A DNA stretch of 64,000 nucleotides from the NCBI GenBank assembly GCA_024235955.1, contig JACKLJ010000001.1, positions 729,501-793,500 of the forward strand, given 5' to 3'. The notes beneath the pieces are model-generated. The model was given only the letters and a program-made list of their open reading frames with translations. It made no database searches and was not told the origin of the DNA. The stretch is from Burkholderiaceae bacterium. Its GTDB lineage: Bacteria; Pseudomonadota; Gammaproteobacteria; Burkholderiales; Burkholderiaceae_C. A program made the position numbers and the translations under genes. Below are positions 48,333-57,057 of the stretch, piece by piece (position 1 is the first letter of the stretch; every line of letters begins with the position of its first letter).

Positions 48333-48451
48333 GGGGCGGCCTCGCGATGTGTTGAAACCATCGGCTGGCTACCCGGTCGCGGCTCACCCCTTACTGGCAG
48401 GGTGGGCGCCGTGTGGCTGGCTGGGAAAAGAAGTGAGCGTCGATTGTATAT

Positions 48452-48472
48452 AAATGCGAATCGTTGTCATTA
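48452..48472. promoter_or_regulatory. Fur-box-like site upstream of the siderophore receptor
   Basis: A+T-rich AAATGCGAAT-CG-TTGTCATT resembles two facing Fur hexamers. It sits about 120 bp before the receptor start in otherwise G+C-rich sequence. Confidence 0.6.
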
Positions 48473-48529
48473 ACTGCGTGACTGGCGCGTTGCAGGCAGC
48501 CAACGAAAGGGCTGCGCCGGCATGAAAAA

Positions 48530-48600
48530 TGACCCCCACGCTCCCCCGCTTCGCGTGGTGCGCTGCCCCCGAGGGGGGCGTTTTCATCTTCGGGCGGCCC
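48530..48600. repeat. G+C-rich hairpin element with C-run/G-run arms
   Basis: CCCCCACGCTCCCCCGCTTCG, then GCTGCCCCCGAGGGGGGC, a C5/G6 hairpin, and GGGCGGCCCGGCG. It is similar in style to the elements next to panC and the 2OG oxygenase. Position suggests termination or message-end protection. Confidence 0.5.
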
Positions 48601-48607
48601 GGCGATG

Positions 48608-48628
48608 AAAAAGGCCCTTGCGGGCCTT
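48608..48628 (-). terminator. Rho-independent terminator of bfr
   Basis: Stem AAGGCCC (48611-48617) and GGGCCTT (48622-48628) with loop TTGC. On the minus strand it is followed by five T residues. It lies 27 bp beyond the bfr stop. Confidence 0.9.
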
Positions 48629-48654
48629 GTGTCGGGAAAGGGTGGGCGGACCTG

Positions 48655-49131
48655 TCAGCTGACCTCGTCCATCTGGCTCTGCAGGTAGTTCTGCAGGCCC
48701 ACCTTGCCGAGCAGCTCGATCTGGGTTTCCAGGAAATCGATGTGCTCCTCGGTGTCGTCGAGGATGTGCTGCAGGATGTCGCGCGAGACGTAGTCGCGCA
48801 CGCTTTCGCAGTGGGCGATGCCGTCCTTGATGGTGGCCTGCGCGCCCTGCTCGGCCTTGAGGTCGCAGGCCAGGATTTCCGGCACGTCCTCGCCCACGCC
48901 CAGCTTGCCCAGGTCCTGCAGGTTGGGCAGTCCGTCGAGCATGAGGATGCGGTCCATCAGCATGTCGGCGTGCTTCATCTCGCCGATGGATTCCTCGTAC
49001 TCCTTCTTGGCCAGCTTGCCCAGGCCCCAGTGCTTGAGGATGCGGTAGTGCAGGAAGTACTGGTTGATGGCGGTCAGCTCGTTCTTGAGTTGCGCCTGCA
49101 GGTGCCTGATGACGTCCTTGTCACCTTTCAT
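48655..49131 (-). CDS. bfr: Bacterioferritin
   Basis: 158-residue haem-containing ferritin that forms an iron-storage shell. Ferroxidase-centre residues E18, E51 and H54 are present, and haem-ligand Met52 lies in GEMKHADML. It is full length and appears active. It likely works with the Bfd ferredoxin encoded 5 kb away. It has its own terminator. Confidence 0.96.
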   Translation of the reverse strand: MKGDKDVIRHLQAQLKNELTAINQYFLHYRILKHWGLGKLAKKEYEESIGEMKHADMLMDRILMLDGLPNLQDLGKLGVGEDVPEILACDLKAEQGAQATIKDGIAHCESVRDYVSRDILQHILDDTEEHIDFLETQIELLGKVGLQNYLQSQMDEVS

Positions 49132-49185
49132 GGGATGCTCCGCTGGGTGGTTGACGGGGTGGGGCCGGGGGCGCGTGCCGCGCGT

Positions 49186-50658
49186 TCAGCGGTCGATGTC
49201 GCCCAGGCAAAGGTATTTCATTTCCACGTACTCGTCGATGCCGTGCGACGAGCCTTCGCGGCCCAGGCCGCTCTGCTTGACGCCGCCGAAGGGCACGTGC
49301 TCGGCCGAGATGATGCCGGTGTTGATGCCCACCATGCCGTACTCGAGCGCCTCGCTGACGCGGAAGATGCGGCCCACGTCGCGGGCGTAGAAGTAGCTGG
49401 CCAGCCCGAACTCGGTGTTGTTGGCGGCGTCAATCGCTTCCTCGTCGGTCTTGAAGCGGAACACCGGGGCGAACGGGCCGAAGGTTTCCTCGCGTGCGCA
49501 CAGCATGTCGGCGCTGGCGTTGGCGATCACGGTGGGCTCGAAGAACTGGCCTTTCAGCTTCTTGCCGCCGGTGACCACCTTGCCGCCCTTCTTGATGGCG
49601 TCCTTGACGTGCTTCTCCACCTTGCTGACGGCGGCGTCCTCGATCAGCGGGCCCTGCACCACGCCGGGATCGAAGCCGTTGCCGACTTTCATGGCCTTGA
49701 CCTTGGCGGCGAACTTCTTGACGAACTGGTCGTACACGCCGTCCTGCACGTACAGGCGGTTGGCGCACACGCAGGTCTGGCCCGCGTTGCGGTACTTGCT
49801 GGCCATGGCGCCTTCCACCGCGGCGTCGATGTCGGCGTCGTCGAACACGATGAAGGGCGCGTTGCCGCCCAGCTCCAGCGACAGCTTCTTCACCGTGGGC
49901 GCGCACTGCGCCATCAGGATGCGGCCGACCTCGGTGGAGCCGGTGAACGAGAGGTGGCGCACGATGTCGCTCTCGCACAGCACCTTGCCGATGGCCGGGG
50001 CGTCGATGCCGGTGACGATGTTGATCACGCCGGCCGGCACACCCGCGCGCACCGCCAGTTCCACCGCGGCCAGGGCGGTGAGCGGCGTCAGCTCGGCCGG
50101 CTTGATGACCACCGGGCAACCGGCGGCCAGCGCCGGCGCCACCTTGCGCGTGATCATGGCGAGCGGGAAGTTCCACGGCGTGATGGCCGCGCACACACCG
50201 ATGGCCTGGCGCGTCACCAGGATGCGCTTGCTGTTGTCGAACTGCGGCAGCGTCTCGCCGTTGACGCGCTTGGCTTCCTCGGCGAACCACTCGACGAAGC
50301 TGGCGCCGTAGGCCACCTCGCCTTTGGCCTCAGGCAGGGGCTTGCCCTGCTCGGCCGTCATCAGGCGCGCCAGATCGTCCTGGTTGGCCATCAGCAGGTT
50401 GAACCACTTGAGCATGATGGCGTGGCGCTGCTTGCCGGTGAGTTCGCGCCAGGCCGGCCAGGCGGCGTTGGCGGCCTCGACGGCGGCTTTGGTCTCCTTG
50501 GCGCCCAGGTCGGCCACGTCGGCCAGCTTCATGCCGGTGGCGGGGTCGAGCACGTCGAAGCGTGCCTTGCCCTTGACCCACTTGCCGCCGATCAGCGCAT
50601 CGGTCTTGAACAGCGTCGGGTCTTTCAGCAGGGCGAGGGGGGTGGCTTTGGCATCCAT
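49186..50658 (-). CDS. gabD: NAD(P)-dependent succinate-semialdehyde dehydrogenase
   Basis: 490-residue aldehyde dehydrogenase. The cofactor-binding ITPWNFPLAMITRK, catalytic Glu (LELGGNAPFIV) and catalytic Cys (NAGQTCVCANRLYV) are all present. The match to the GabD subfamily is good (MTAEQGKPLPEAKGEV; VPFGGVKQSGLGREGS), but related semialdehydes are possible. It is unlike BoxD, so it does not fill the gap in the benzoate pathway. AGGAG lies upstream of the ATG at 50658. Confidence 0.9.
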   Translation of the reverse strand: MDAKATPLALLKDPTLFKTDALIGGKWVKGKARFDVLDPATGMKLADVADLGAKETKAAVEAANAAWPAWRELTGKQRHAIMLKWFNLLMANQDDLARLMTAEQGKPLPEAKGEVAYGASFVEWFAEEAKRVNGETLPQFDNSKRILVTRQAIGVCAAITPWNFPLAMITRKVAPALAAGCPVVIKPAELTPLTALAAVELAVRAGVPAGVINIVTGIDAPAIGKVLCESDIVRHLSFTGSTEVGRILMAQCAPTVKKLSLELGGNAPFIVFDDADIDAAVEGAMASKYRNAGQTCVCANRLYVQDGVYDQFVKKFAAKVKAMKVGNGFDPGVVQGPLIEDAAVSKVEKHVKDAIKKGGKVVTGGKKLKGQFFEPTVIANASADMLCAREETFGPFAPVFRFKTDEEAIDAANNTEFGLASYFYARDVGRIFRVSEALEYGMVGINTGIISAEHVPFGGVKQSGLGREGSSHGIDEYVEMKYLCLGDIDR

Positions 50659-50696
50659 GCGGGGTCTCCTGGAATGATGGAATGGCTTCGGGGCAT

Positions 50697-50731
50697 TGTA
50701 GGCAGCGCGCCGGGCGGCTGCAGGCCGCAAG
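50697..50731 (+). repeat. Possible diverged half-copy of the two-hairpin repeat
   Basis: TGTAGGCAGCGCGCCGGGC, then GGCTGCAGGCCGCAAGAG, keeps the right-hand arm of the element with a degraded left side. It lies between the cls stop and the gabD start. Confidence 0.35.
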
Positions 50732-50735
50732 AGGG

Positions 50736-52193
50736 TCAGAGCAGCGGCGAGAACAGGCGCGCGCCGGCCTCGAACAGCTTCTGGTCGAAGCGCAGGCGGC
50801 GCCGGGCCGGTACCAGGCGGCAGGCCGACAGGTCGCGGTCGAACATGCGCGCCAGCTGCTCGTTGAAGGACCGGCCCAGCACCACCGCTGCCACCTCGAA
50901 GTTGAGCCGGAAGCTGCGACTGTCGAAGTTGGCGCTGCCCACCATGCCGTACTGCTGGTCCACCAGCAGGGTCTTGGCGTGGAACATGCGGCCCTGGTAT
51001 TCGAACACCAGCACGCCGGCCTTCTGCATCTCGGCGAAGTAGGAGCGCGCGGCGGCGCTGACCACGCGCGAGTCGCTCCGCTCGGGCACCATCAGCTTGA
51101 CCTGCACGCCGCGCAGCGCGGCGTTGGTGAGCGCCGCCAGCGCCGGCTCGGTGGGCACGAAGTAGGGTGTGGCCAGCCAGATCCGTTCACGCGCCAGGCC
51201 GATGGCGTCGATCATGGCGCGGTGGATGGCCTCGCCGTCGTTGTCGGGGCCGGAAGCGACCATCTGCACCGGCTGCGTGCCGGCCGCCACCTGCTCCGGC
51301 AGCATGGCGCCGGCTGCGGGCTCGCCACCGTTGGCGTACGACCAGTCCTGCAGGAACAGGTACTGCAGCCAGCGCACCGCACCGCCGGCCAGGCGCAGGT
51401 GGGTGTCGCGGTAGGCGCTGTCGGGGCGCACGCGCTCGTTCTCGTCGTCGGTGATGTTGATGCCGCCCAGGAAACCCACCTTGCCATCGCACACCACGAT
51501 CTTGCGGTGCGTGCGCAGGTTCACCAGCGGGCGGAAGCGGTCGAAGCGGGCGGGGTGGAACACCGCGAACTCGCCGCCGGCGGCGGAAAACGCCGCCAGT
51601 TCGCGCCGGCCCTGGCGGCCGGCCATACGCGGCGAGCCGACGGCATCGACCAGCAGGCGCACCCGCACGCCCTGCGCCGCCTTGGCGGTGAGCGCCTTCA
51701 GGATGGCGTGGCCGGTGGTGTCGATGTCGAAGATGTAGTACTCGAGGTGCACATGCTCGCGCGCGGCCTCGATGGCGGCCAGCAGCGCGTCCAGCGTGGC
51801 GCCGCCGCTGGCCAGCAACTCCACGTCCCAGCAGCTCGACATCGGCAGGCCGCAGCTCTGCTCGATCAGGCGTGCATGCTGCACGGCCCAGATCGGCGGG
51901 TCGGGCCGGTCCTGGCGCAGGGCGTCGAGCTCGCGGTCGGACATCAGCGCGGCCTTGCTGTGCCAGCGCTTGAGCCGTGCGCGCTGGATGCGCTGGGGCC
52001 CGAAGTAGGCGTACACGGCCAGCCCGAGCAGCGGCAGCAGGATCAGCACCATGATCCAGGCCAGTGTGGACACCGGCGAGCGCTTCTGGAGCACGATCCA
52101 GACCGCCAGCACGACGGCATAGACCAGCCACAGCCAGCTCAGCCAGTTCCATGCCGAGAGGCCAAAAATCGTGAGCTGGCCCAGGCTGGTCAT
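50736..52193 (-). CDS. cls: Cardiolipin synthase
   Basis: 485-residue phospholipase-D-family enzyme condensing phosphatidylglycerol into cardiolipin. Two N-terminal membrane segments (about residues 10-65) are followed by two PLDc motifs, HRKIVVCDG and HAKTLLVDQ (HxK-type active sites). The ATG at 52193 was chosen over an upstream TTG. The start abuts a hairpin-forming repeat that leaves little room for a ribosome-binding site. Confidence 0.93.
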   Translation of the reverse strand: MTSLGQLTIFGLSAWNWLSWLWLVYAVVLAVWIVLQKRSPVSTLAWIMVLILLPLLGLAVYAYFGPQRIQRARLKRWHSKAALMSDRELDALRQDRPDPPIWAVQHARLIEQSCGLPMSSCWDVELLASGGATLDALLAAIEAAREHVHLEYYIFDIDTTGHAILKALTAKAAQGVRVRLLVDAVGSPRMAGRQGRRELAAFSAAGGEFAVFHPARFDRFRPLVNLRTHRKIVVCDGKVGFLGGINITDDENERVRPDSAYRDTHLRLAGGAVRWLQYLFLQDWSYANGGEPAAGAMLPEQVAAGTQPVQMVASGPDNDGEAIHRAMIDAIGLARERIWLATPYFVPTEPALAALTNAALRGVQVKLMVPERSDSRVVSAAARSYFAEMQKAGVLVFEYQGRMFHAKTLLVDQQYGMVGSANFDSRSFRLNFEVAAVVLGRSFNEQLARMFDRDLSACRLVPARRRLRFDQKLFEAGARLFSPLL

Positions 52194-52221
52194 GCGCAAG
52201 CAGCTATTAAATCAATAGCTC
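52194..52221 (-). repeat. Two-hairpin repeat, short variant at the cls start
   Basis: GCGCAAGCAGCTATT, then a perfect hairpin AGCTATT (52202-52208) / AATAGCT (52214-52220) with 5-nt loop. It contains only the first hairpin and core variant, and it overlaps the stop codon of the ArsC-like gene. Confidence 0.7.
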
Positions 52222-52582
52222 ACTGAAGGCGGGCAAGCCACGCATCGGCGTCGAATCCGACGGTGATGGCGCCGCCTGCCCAGCGCACCACGGGCCGCTT
52301 GATGACGCTGGGCTCGGCCAGCATCAGCACCCGTGCGCCGGCGGCATCCTGCGCGGCGGCCTGGCGGGCCGGGTCAAGCTTGCGCCAGGTGGTGCCGCGG
52401 CGGTTGAGCAGCGGCTCCCAGCCCAGGGCGGCGATCCACTCGTCCAGCGCCTCGGGCGGCACGCCCTGTTTCCTGAAATCGTGGAACGTACAGGCGGCAT
52501 CCTGCCCGGCCAGCCAGGCGCGGGCCTTCTTGACCGTGTCGCAGTTGGGGATGCCGTACAGGGTGATCGGGGCGGCGCTCAT
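52220..52582 (-). CDS. ArsC/Spx-family reductase-like protein (YffB type)
   Basis: 120-residue thioredoxin-fold protein of the ArsC/Spx/YffB family. A single redox Cys lies in YGIPNCDTVKKA, FHDFRKQGVP follows, and the basic motif SVIKRPVVRW is near the end. Arsenate reduction is not implied, and the physiological role of YffB-type proteins is unclear. It is divergent from folC. Confidence 0.85.
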   Translation of the reverse strand: MSAAPITLYGIPNCDTVKKARAWLAGQDAACTFHDFRKQGVPPEALDEWIAALGWEPLLNRRGTTWRKLDPARQAAAQDAAGARVLMLAEPSVIKRPVVRWAGGAITVGFDADAWLARLQ

Positions 52583-52663
52583 GGGGAGGACAATATCACC
52601 CCCTGATCCGCAGCCACCGGCCTTGCCGCGCATGGTGGGAGGGGGAGAGGGACAGAACCATCC

Positions 52664-53974
52664 ATGACAGAGATGAATTCCTTGGAAGAGTGGCTGGCAC
52701 ATGCCGAGCGGCTGCACGCGCGACCTATCGACATGGGCCTGGAGCGCGTGCGCGCCGTGGCCAGCCGCATGGGCCTGCGCATCGAGGCGCCGGTGATCAC
52801 CGTGGCCGGCACCAACGGCAAGGGCTCCACCTGCGCGATGCTGGAGGCGATCCTGCTGCGCGCCGGGTTTCGCGCCGGGGTCTATACCTCGCCGCACCTG
52901 GTCGATTTCGAGGAGCGCTGCCGGGTGCTGGGTCAGCCCATCGATGCTTCTGAATTGATAGCTGGCTTCGCCTGCGTGGAGCGGGCCAGGGGCGAAACGA
53001 CGCTGACCTACTTTGAATTCACCACGCTCGCCATCCTGGAAGCGCTGTCGCGTGCCGGGCTGGACGTGATCGTCCTCGAGGTGGGGCTGGGCGGACGGCT
53101 GGATGCCGTCAACATCGTCGATGCCGACTGCGCCATCATCACCAGCATCGACATCGACCACGCCGAACTGCTGGGTGACACGCGCGAGCAGATCGGGCGC
53201 GAGAAGGCCGGCATCCTGCGCACCGGGCGCCCGGCCGTCGTCAGCGATCCGCAACCGCCGCAAAGCGTGATCGACCATGCGCGGGAGATCGGCGCCGATC
53301 TGTGGCTGCTGGGGCACGACTTCCGCTACACGGGCGATCGCCAGCAATGGAACTGGCAAGGCCGCGAGCGGCGCTACGCCGGTCTGGCCTATCCCGCGCT
53401 GCGCGGCGCCAACCAACTGGCCAACGCATCGGGCGCGCTGGCGGCGCTGGAAGCGCTGCGTCCGCGCCTGCCGGTCACCGCGCAGGCGGTGCGCAGCGGG
53501 CTGGCCCTGGTGGAACTGCCCGGCCGCTTCCAGGTGCTGCCGGGCCAGCCGGCCCTGGTGCTGGATGTGGCCCACAACCCGCACGCGGTGGCGGCGCTGG
53601 TGGCCAACCTGGACGCCATGGGCTTCTACCCCACCACCCACGCCGTGTTCGGTGCCATGGCCGACAAGGACCTGGCGCCCATGCTGGAGCGGCTCGACCC
53701 GCTGGTCGACCGCTGGTATTTCACCGACCTGCCCACGGCCAGGGCGGCCAGTGCCGGGGCGCTGCAGGCGCTCTGGCAGGGGCTGACGCGGCGCCAGGAT
53801 GCCATTGCGCAAGGCTTCGCCGACCCGCAGCAGGCACTGGCTGCCGCCAGGGGCGCTGCAGAGCCGGCTGATAGAATCGTGGTCCTCGGATCGTTCTACA
53901 CCGTGGGGGGCGTGCTGGAGCACGGACTGGCGTCCGTGAAGCCTGGCCCCACTGGCCAGCCAACCTCTCGCTGA
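52664..53974 (+). CDS. folC: Dihydrofolate synthase / folylpolyglutamate synthase
   Basis: 436-residue Mur-ligase-like enzyme adding glutamate to dihydropteroate and folates. The P-loop is VAGTNGKGSTCAMLE, the conserved YTSPHLVDFEER follows, and the C-terminal domain starts near LPGRFQVLPGQPALVLDVAHNP. The ATG at 52664 was chosen; a second ATG three codons later is possible. It heads the folC-SPOR-cvpA-purF-metZ run typical of Burkholderiales. Confidence 0.94.
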   Translation: MTEMNSLEEWLAHAERLHARPIDMGLERVRAVASRMGLRIEAPVITVAGTNGKGSTCAMLEAILLRAGFRAGVYTSPHLVDFEERCRVLGQPIDASELIAGFACVERARGETTLTYFEFTTLAILEALSRAGLDVIVLEVGLGGRLDAVNIVDADCAIITSIDIDHAELLGDTREQIGREKAGILRTGRPAVVSDPQPPQSVIDHAREIGADLWLLGHDFRYTGDRQQWNWQGRERRYAGLAYPALRGANQLANASGALAALEALRPRLPVTAQAVRSGLALVELPGRFQVLPGQPALVLDVAHNPHAVAALVANLDAMGFYPTTHAVFGAMADKDLAPMLERLDPLVDRWYFTDLPTARAASAGALQALWQGLTRRQDAIAQGFADPQQALAAARGAAEPADRIVVLGSFYTVGGVLEHGLASVKPGPTGQPTSR

Positions 53975-53983
53975 CCCGCATTC

Positions 53984-54922
53984 ATGGCTTTCTTCAAGTT
54001 TCGCAAGTCCGGCGGCGCGCCGGAAGCTGCCGCGCCTGCCGGCCGCAAGTCGTCCGGCAAGAACGCCGCCGCTGCCGAGGCCGAAACCGTCGATGCCATG
54101 CGCCGCCGGGCGCGCCACCGGCTGATCGGCGCCGTGGTGCTGGTGCTGGCTGCCGTGATCGGCTTTCCGCTGGTGTTCGACACCCAGCCGCGTCCGGTGG
54201 CGGTGAACGCGCCCATCATCATCCCCGACCGCAACGAAGCCGCTCCGCTGGCCCCGCCTGCTGCCGCTTCGCGCGGCGAAGTGGTCACGGGGGCCAGCCT
54301 GGACAGCCGCGAGCAGGTGGTGCCCGCGGGCGAGGTGCCGGCGACCAAGCCGGTGGAGCAGGCGCCGGAGAAGCCCGCCGCCAAGCCTGCGGAGAAGGCG
54401 GCCGACACAGCGCGCCCGTCGGCACCTGTCACTACCCCGACCGCCACCGATGACGCTGCGGCCGCCCGCGCCGAACGCGACGCGGCGCAGGCCCGCGAAG
54501 CCGAACAGGCCCGCAAGGAGCGCGAAGCCAAGGCCGCCGAGCAGGCCAAGGCCCGCGCCGAGCGCGATGCCGAGCAGGCCGCGCGCAAGAAGGCCGAGGA
54601 CGCGGCGCGCGCCAAGGCGCTGCTGGAGGGCCGCAACCCCGGCAAGGCCGCTGCCAAGGCGGCGCAGCAGGCTCACACGGCCGCTGCCGGCGGCGGCCGC
54701 TTCGTGGTTCAGATTGGTGCCTACGCCGAGTCCTCCGGCGTGAGCACCGCCCGGCAGAAGGCGCAGGGCGCGGGGGTGTCCACCTTCACCCAGGACGTCA
54801 ACACCAAGGCCGGCAAGCGCACGCGCGTGCGGGCCGGGCCGTTCGCTTCCCGCGAAGCGGCGGAGCAGGCGGCAGCCAAGCTCAAGCGCGCCGGCCTGGG
54901 CGCGTCGGTCATTCCGCTCTGA
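53984..54922 (+). CDS. SPOR-domain protein (DedD-like)
   Basis: 312-residue inner-membrane protein. A basic N-terminus and one membrane segment (about residues 47-66) are followed by a long Ala/Glu/Lys-rich periplasmic coiled linker (about 140-230). The C-terminal SPOR domain (RFVVQIGAYAESSGVSTARQ to the end) binds denuded septal peptidoglycan. It begins 10 bp after folC. Confidence 0.9.
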   Translation: MAFFKFRKSGGAPEAAAPAGRKSSGKNAAAAEAETVDAMRRRARHRLIGAVVLVLAAVIGFPLVFDTQPRPVAVNAPIIIPDRNEAAPLAPPAAASRGEVVTGASLDSREQVVPAGEVPATKPVEQAPEKPAAKPAEKAADTARPSAPVTTPTATDDAAAARAERDAAQAREAEQARKEREAKAAEQAKARAERDAEQAARKKAEDAARAKALLEGRNPGKAAAKAAQQAHTAAAGGGRFVVQIGAYAESSGVSTARQKAQGAGVSTFTQDVNTKAGKRTRVRAGPFASREAAEQAAAKLKRAGLGASVIPL

Positions 54923-54941
54923 GACGCGCCGCCGCCCACTC

Positions 54942-55430
54942 ATGACGGGCCTGGACTGGATTTTTCTGGTGGTCCTGACGGCGTCGCTGCTGCTGGGGCT
55001 CTGGCGCGGTTTGCTGTACGAGGTGCTCTCGCTGGCCGGCTGGGTAGCGGCGTTCCTCGTGGCTCGCTGGGGCGCCGACGTGGTTGGCGGCTGGCTGCCC
55101 ATGGGCGAGGCCAGCGACGCCATGCGTTATGGCGTGGGTTTCGTGCTGCTGTTCATCGCCACCGCTTTTCTGGGCGGCATGGTGGCCTGGCTGGCGCGGC
55201 GCGGCGTCAAGGCGCTGGGGGTGCGGCCGGTGGACCGGCTGTTCGGTGCCGTGTTCGGCCTGGCGCGCGGCCTGGCGCTGCTGCTGGTGGCGGCCGTTCT
55301 CGTCAGCCTGACGCCTGCACGCCAGGCCACCTGGTGGACCGAATCGACCGGCGCCCGCTGGCTGGACCAGGCGCTGCTCGAACTCCATCCCTGGCTCCCA
55401 CTGCCGGGCGGCAAGGAGCAGTCGGTGTGA
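54942..55430 (+). CDS. cvpA: CvpA-family membrane protein
   Basis: 162-residue inner-membrane protein with about four membrane segments and the family start DWIFLVVLTASLLLGLWRG. CvpA is linked to colicin V export and envelope stress. It is conserved upstream of purF, as here. Confidence 0.9.
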   Translation: MTGLDWIFLVVLTASLLLGLWRGLLYEVLSLAGWVAAFLVARWGADVVGGWLPMGEASDAMRYGVGFVLLFIATAFLGGMVAWLARRGVKALGVRPVDRLFGAVFGLARGLALLLVAAVLVSLTPARQATWWTESTGARWLDQALLELHPWLPLPGGKEQSV

Positions 55431-55527
55431 GCCACCTGCCGGACGACCCCGGTCGTGCGCCGGCGGCGCACGGCCTTCATAATTTGGCCTTCCGCGCGTT
55501 TGCGGCGGACCTTCCGGAAACCTGACC

Positions 55528-57030
55528 ATGTGTGGAATCGTCGGCGTTGTCAGCAGCGCACCCGTGAACCAGCTCATCTACGACGCGTTGCTGCTGCTGC
55601 AGCACCGCGGGCAGGACGCTGCGGGCATCGTCACCCAGCACGACCGCAAGTTCTTCATGCACAAGGCCAAGGGCATGGTGCGCGACGTGTTCCGCACGCG
55701 CAACATGCGTGCGCTGCCCGGCAACACCGGCATCGGCCAGGTGCGCTACCCCACGGCCGGCAACGCCTACAGCGAGGAAGAGGCGCAGCCCTTTTACGTG
55801 AACGCGCCCTTCGGCATCGTGCTGGCGCACAACGGCAACCTGACCAACGCCACCGCCCTGCAGGCCGAGCTGTTCTCCACCGACCACCGCCACACCAACA
55901 CCGAGAGCGACTCCGAGGTGCTGCTCAACGTGCTGGCCCATGAGCTGGAGCGCGTCTCGCGCGGGCTCACGCTGACGCCGGCGGAGGTGTTTGCGGCGGT
56001 GGCGGGCGTGCACCGGCGCGTGCGCGGCTCGTACGCGGTGATTGCGCAGATCGCCGGCCACGGGGTGCTGGCGTTCCGCGATCCGTACGGCATCCGGCCG
56101 CTGTGCTTTGGCCGCAGCGCCGACGGCACCTTCATGGTGGCCAGTGAATCGGTCGCGCTGGAGGGCACGGGCCATCAGTTCGAGCGCGACGTGGCGCCCG
56201 GCGAGGCGATCTTCATCACCCAGGACGGCCGCTTCCACGCCCGCCAGTGCGCCGAGAAAACCCAGCTGTCGCCCTGCATCTTCGAGTTCGTCTATCTGGC
56301 GCGGCCCGATTCCGTGCTGGACGGCATGTCGGTTTACCAGGCGCGTCTGAATCTGGGCGAGATGCTGGCGCAGCGCGTGGTTTCGGCCGTGCCGCCGAGC
56401 GAGATCGACGTGGTGATCCCCATTCCCGAATCCAGCCGCCCGAGCGCCACCCAACTGGCGCACCTGCTCGGTAAACCTTACCGCGAAGGCTTCGTGAAGA
56501 ACCGCTACGTGGGCCGCACCTTCATCATGCCGGGCCAGGCGGTGCGCAAGAAATCGGTGCGCCAGAAGCTCAACGCCATCGGCAGCGAGTTCGAGGGTCG
56601 CAACGTGCTGCTGGTGGACGATTCCATCGTGCGTGGTACCACCAGCCGCGAGATCGTGCAGATGGCGCGCGAAGCCGGCGCGCGCAAGGTCTATCTGGCC
56701 AGCGCCGCGCCGCCGGTGCGCTACCCCAACGTGTACGGCATCGACATGCCCACGGCCGAGGAACTGGTGGCACACGGCCGCACGGCCGAGGAGGTGCGCG
56801 AGCTGATCGGCGCCGACGCGCTGATCTACCAGGACGTGGACGCCATGAAGCGCGCCATCGGCTCGCTCAACCCGGCCGTGCAGCAGTTCGAGGCCTCGTG
56901 CTTCGACGGCACCTACGTCACCGGCGACGTGAGCGCGAGCGACATCGCCCGCATGCAGCAGCAGCGCGCCCAGTCGCAGGACGACAGCGAGGACGAGGAA
57001 GACGCACCGCCTTCGCGGGTGGCCGTCTGA
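55528..57030 (+). CDS. purF: Amidophosphoribosyltransferase
   Basis: 500-residue first enzyme of purine synthesis, transferring the glutamine amide nitrogen to PRPP. The nucleophile Cys2 is exposed after Met removal (MCGIVGVV). The glutaminase domain spans residues 2-230, and the PRPP-binding motif VLLVDDSIVRGTTS lies in the C-terminal domain. Full length. Confidence 0.97.
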   Translation: MCGIVGVVSSAPVNQLIYDALLLLQHRGQDAAGIVTQHDRKFFMHKAKGMVRDVFRTRNMRALPGNTGIGQVRYPTAGNAYSEEEAQPFYVNAPFGIVLAHNGNLTNATALQAELFSTDHRHTNTESDSEVLLNVLAHELERVSRGLTLTPAEVFAAVAGVHRRVRGSYAVIAQIAGHGVLAFRDPYGIRPLCFGRSADGTFMVASESVALEGTGHQFERDVAPGEAIFITQDGRFHARQCAEKTQLSPCIFEFVYLARPDSVLDGMSVYQARLNLGEMLAQRVVSAVPPSEIDVVIPIPESSRPSATQLAHLLGKPYREGFVKNRYVGRTFIMPGQAVRKKSVRQKLNAIGSEFEGRNVLLVDDSIVRGTTSREIVQMAREAGARKVYLASAAPPVRYPNVYGIDMPTAEELVAHGRTAEEVRELIGADALIYQDVDAMKRAIGSLNPAVQQFEASCFDGTYVTGDVSASDIARMQQQRAQSQDDSEDEEDAPPSRVAV

Positions 57031-57057
57031 TGGCGAACAAAAGAAAGCAGCAGTACC

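Larger units (their letters stand above)
48333..48654. other. Gene-free interval upstream of the siderophore receptor
   Basis: About 320 bp between the receptor start and the bfr stop, both on the minus strand. It contains the receptor promoter region with a Fur-like site (48452-48472), a G+C-rich hairpin element (about 48530-48600) and the bfr terminator. No gene was seen. Confidence 0.75.

Noticed and set aside
52945..52980. TTGATAGCTGGCTTCGCCTGCG inside folC, resembling the two-hairpin repeat core
   Set aside because: The match is partial, the second arm is missing, and the encoded residues fit the FolC family at this position. It is not counted as a copy.
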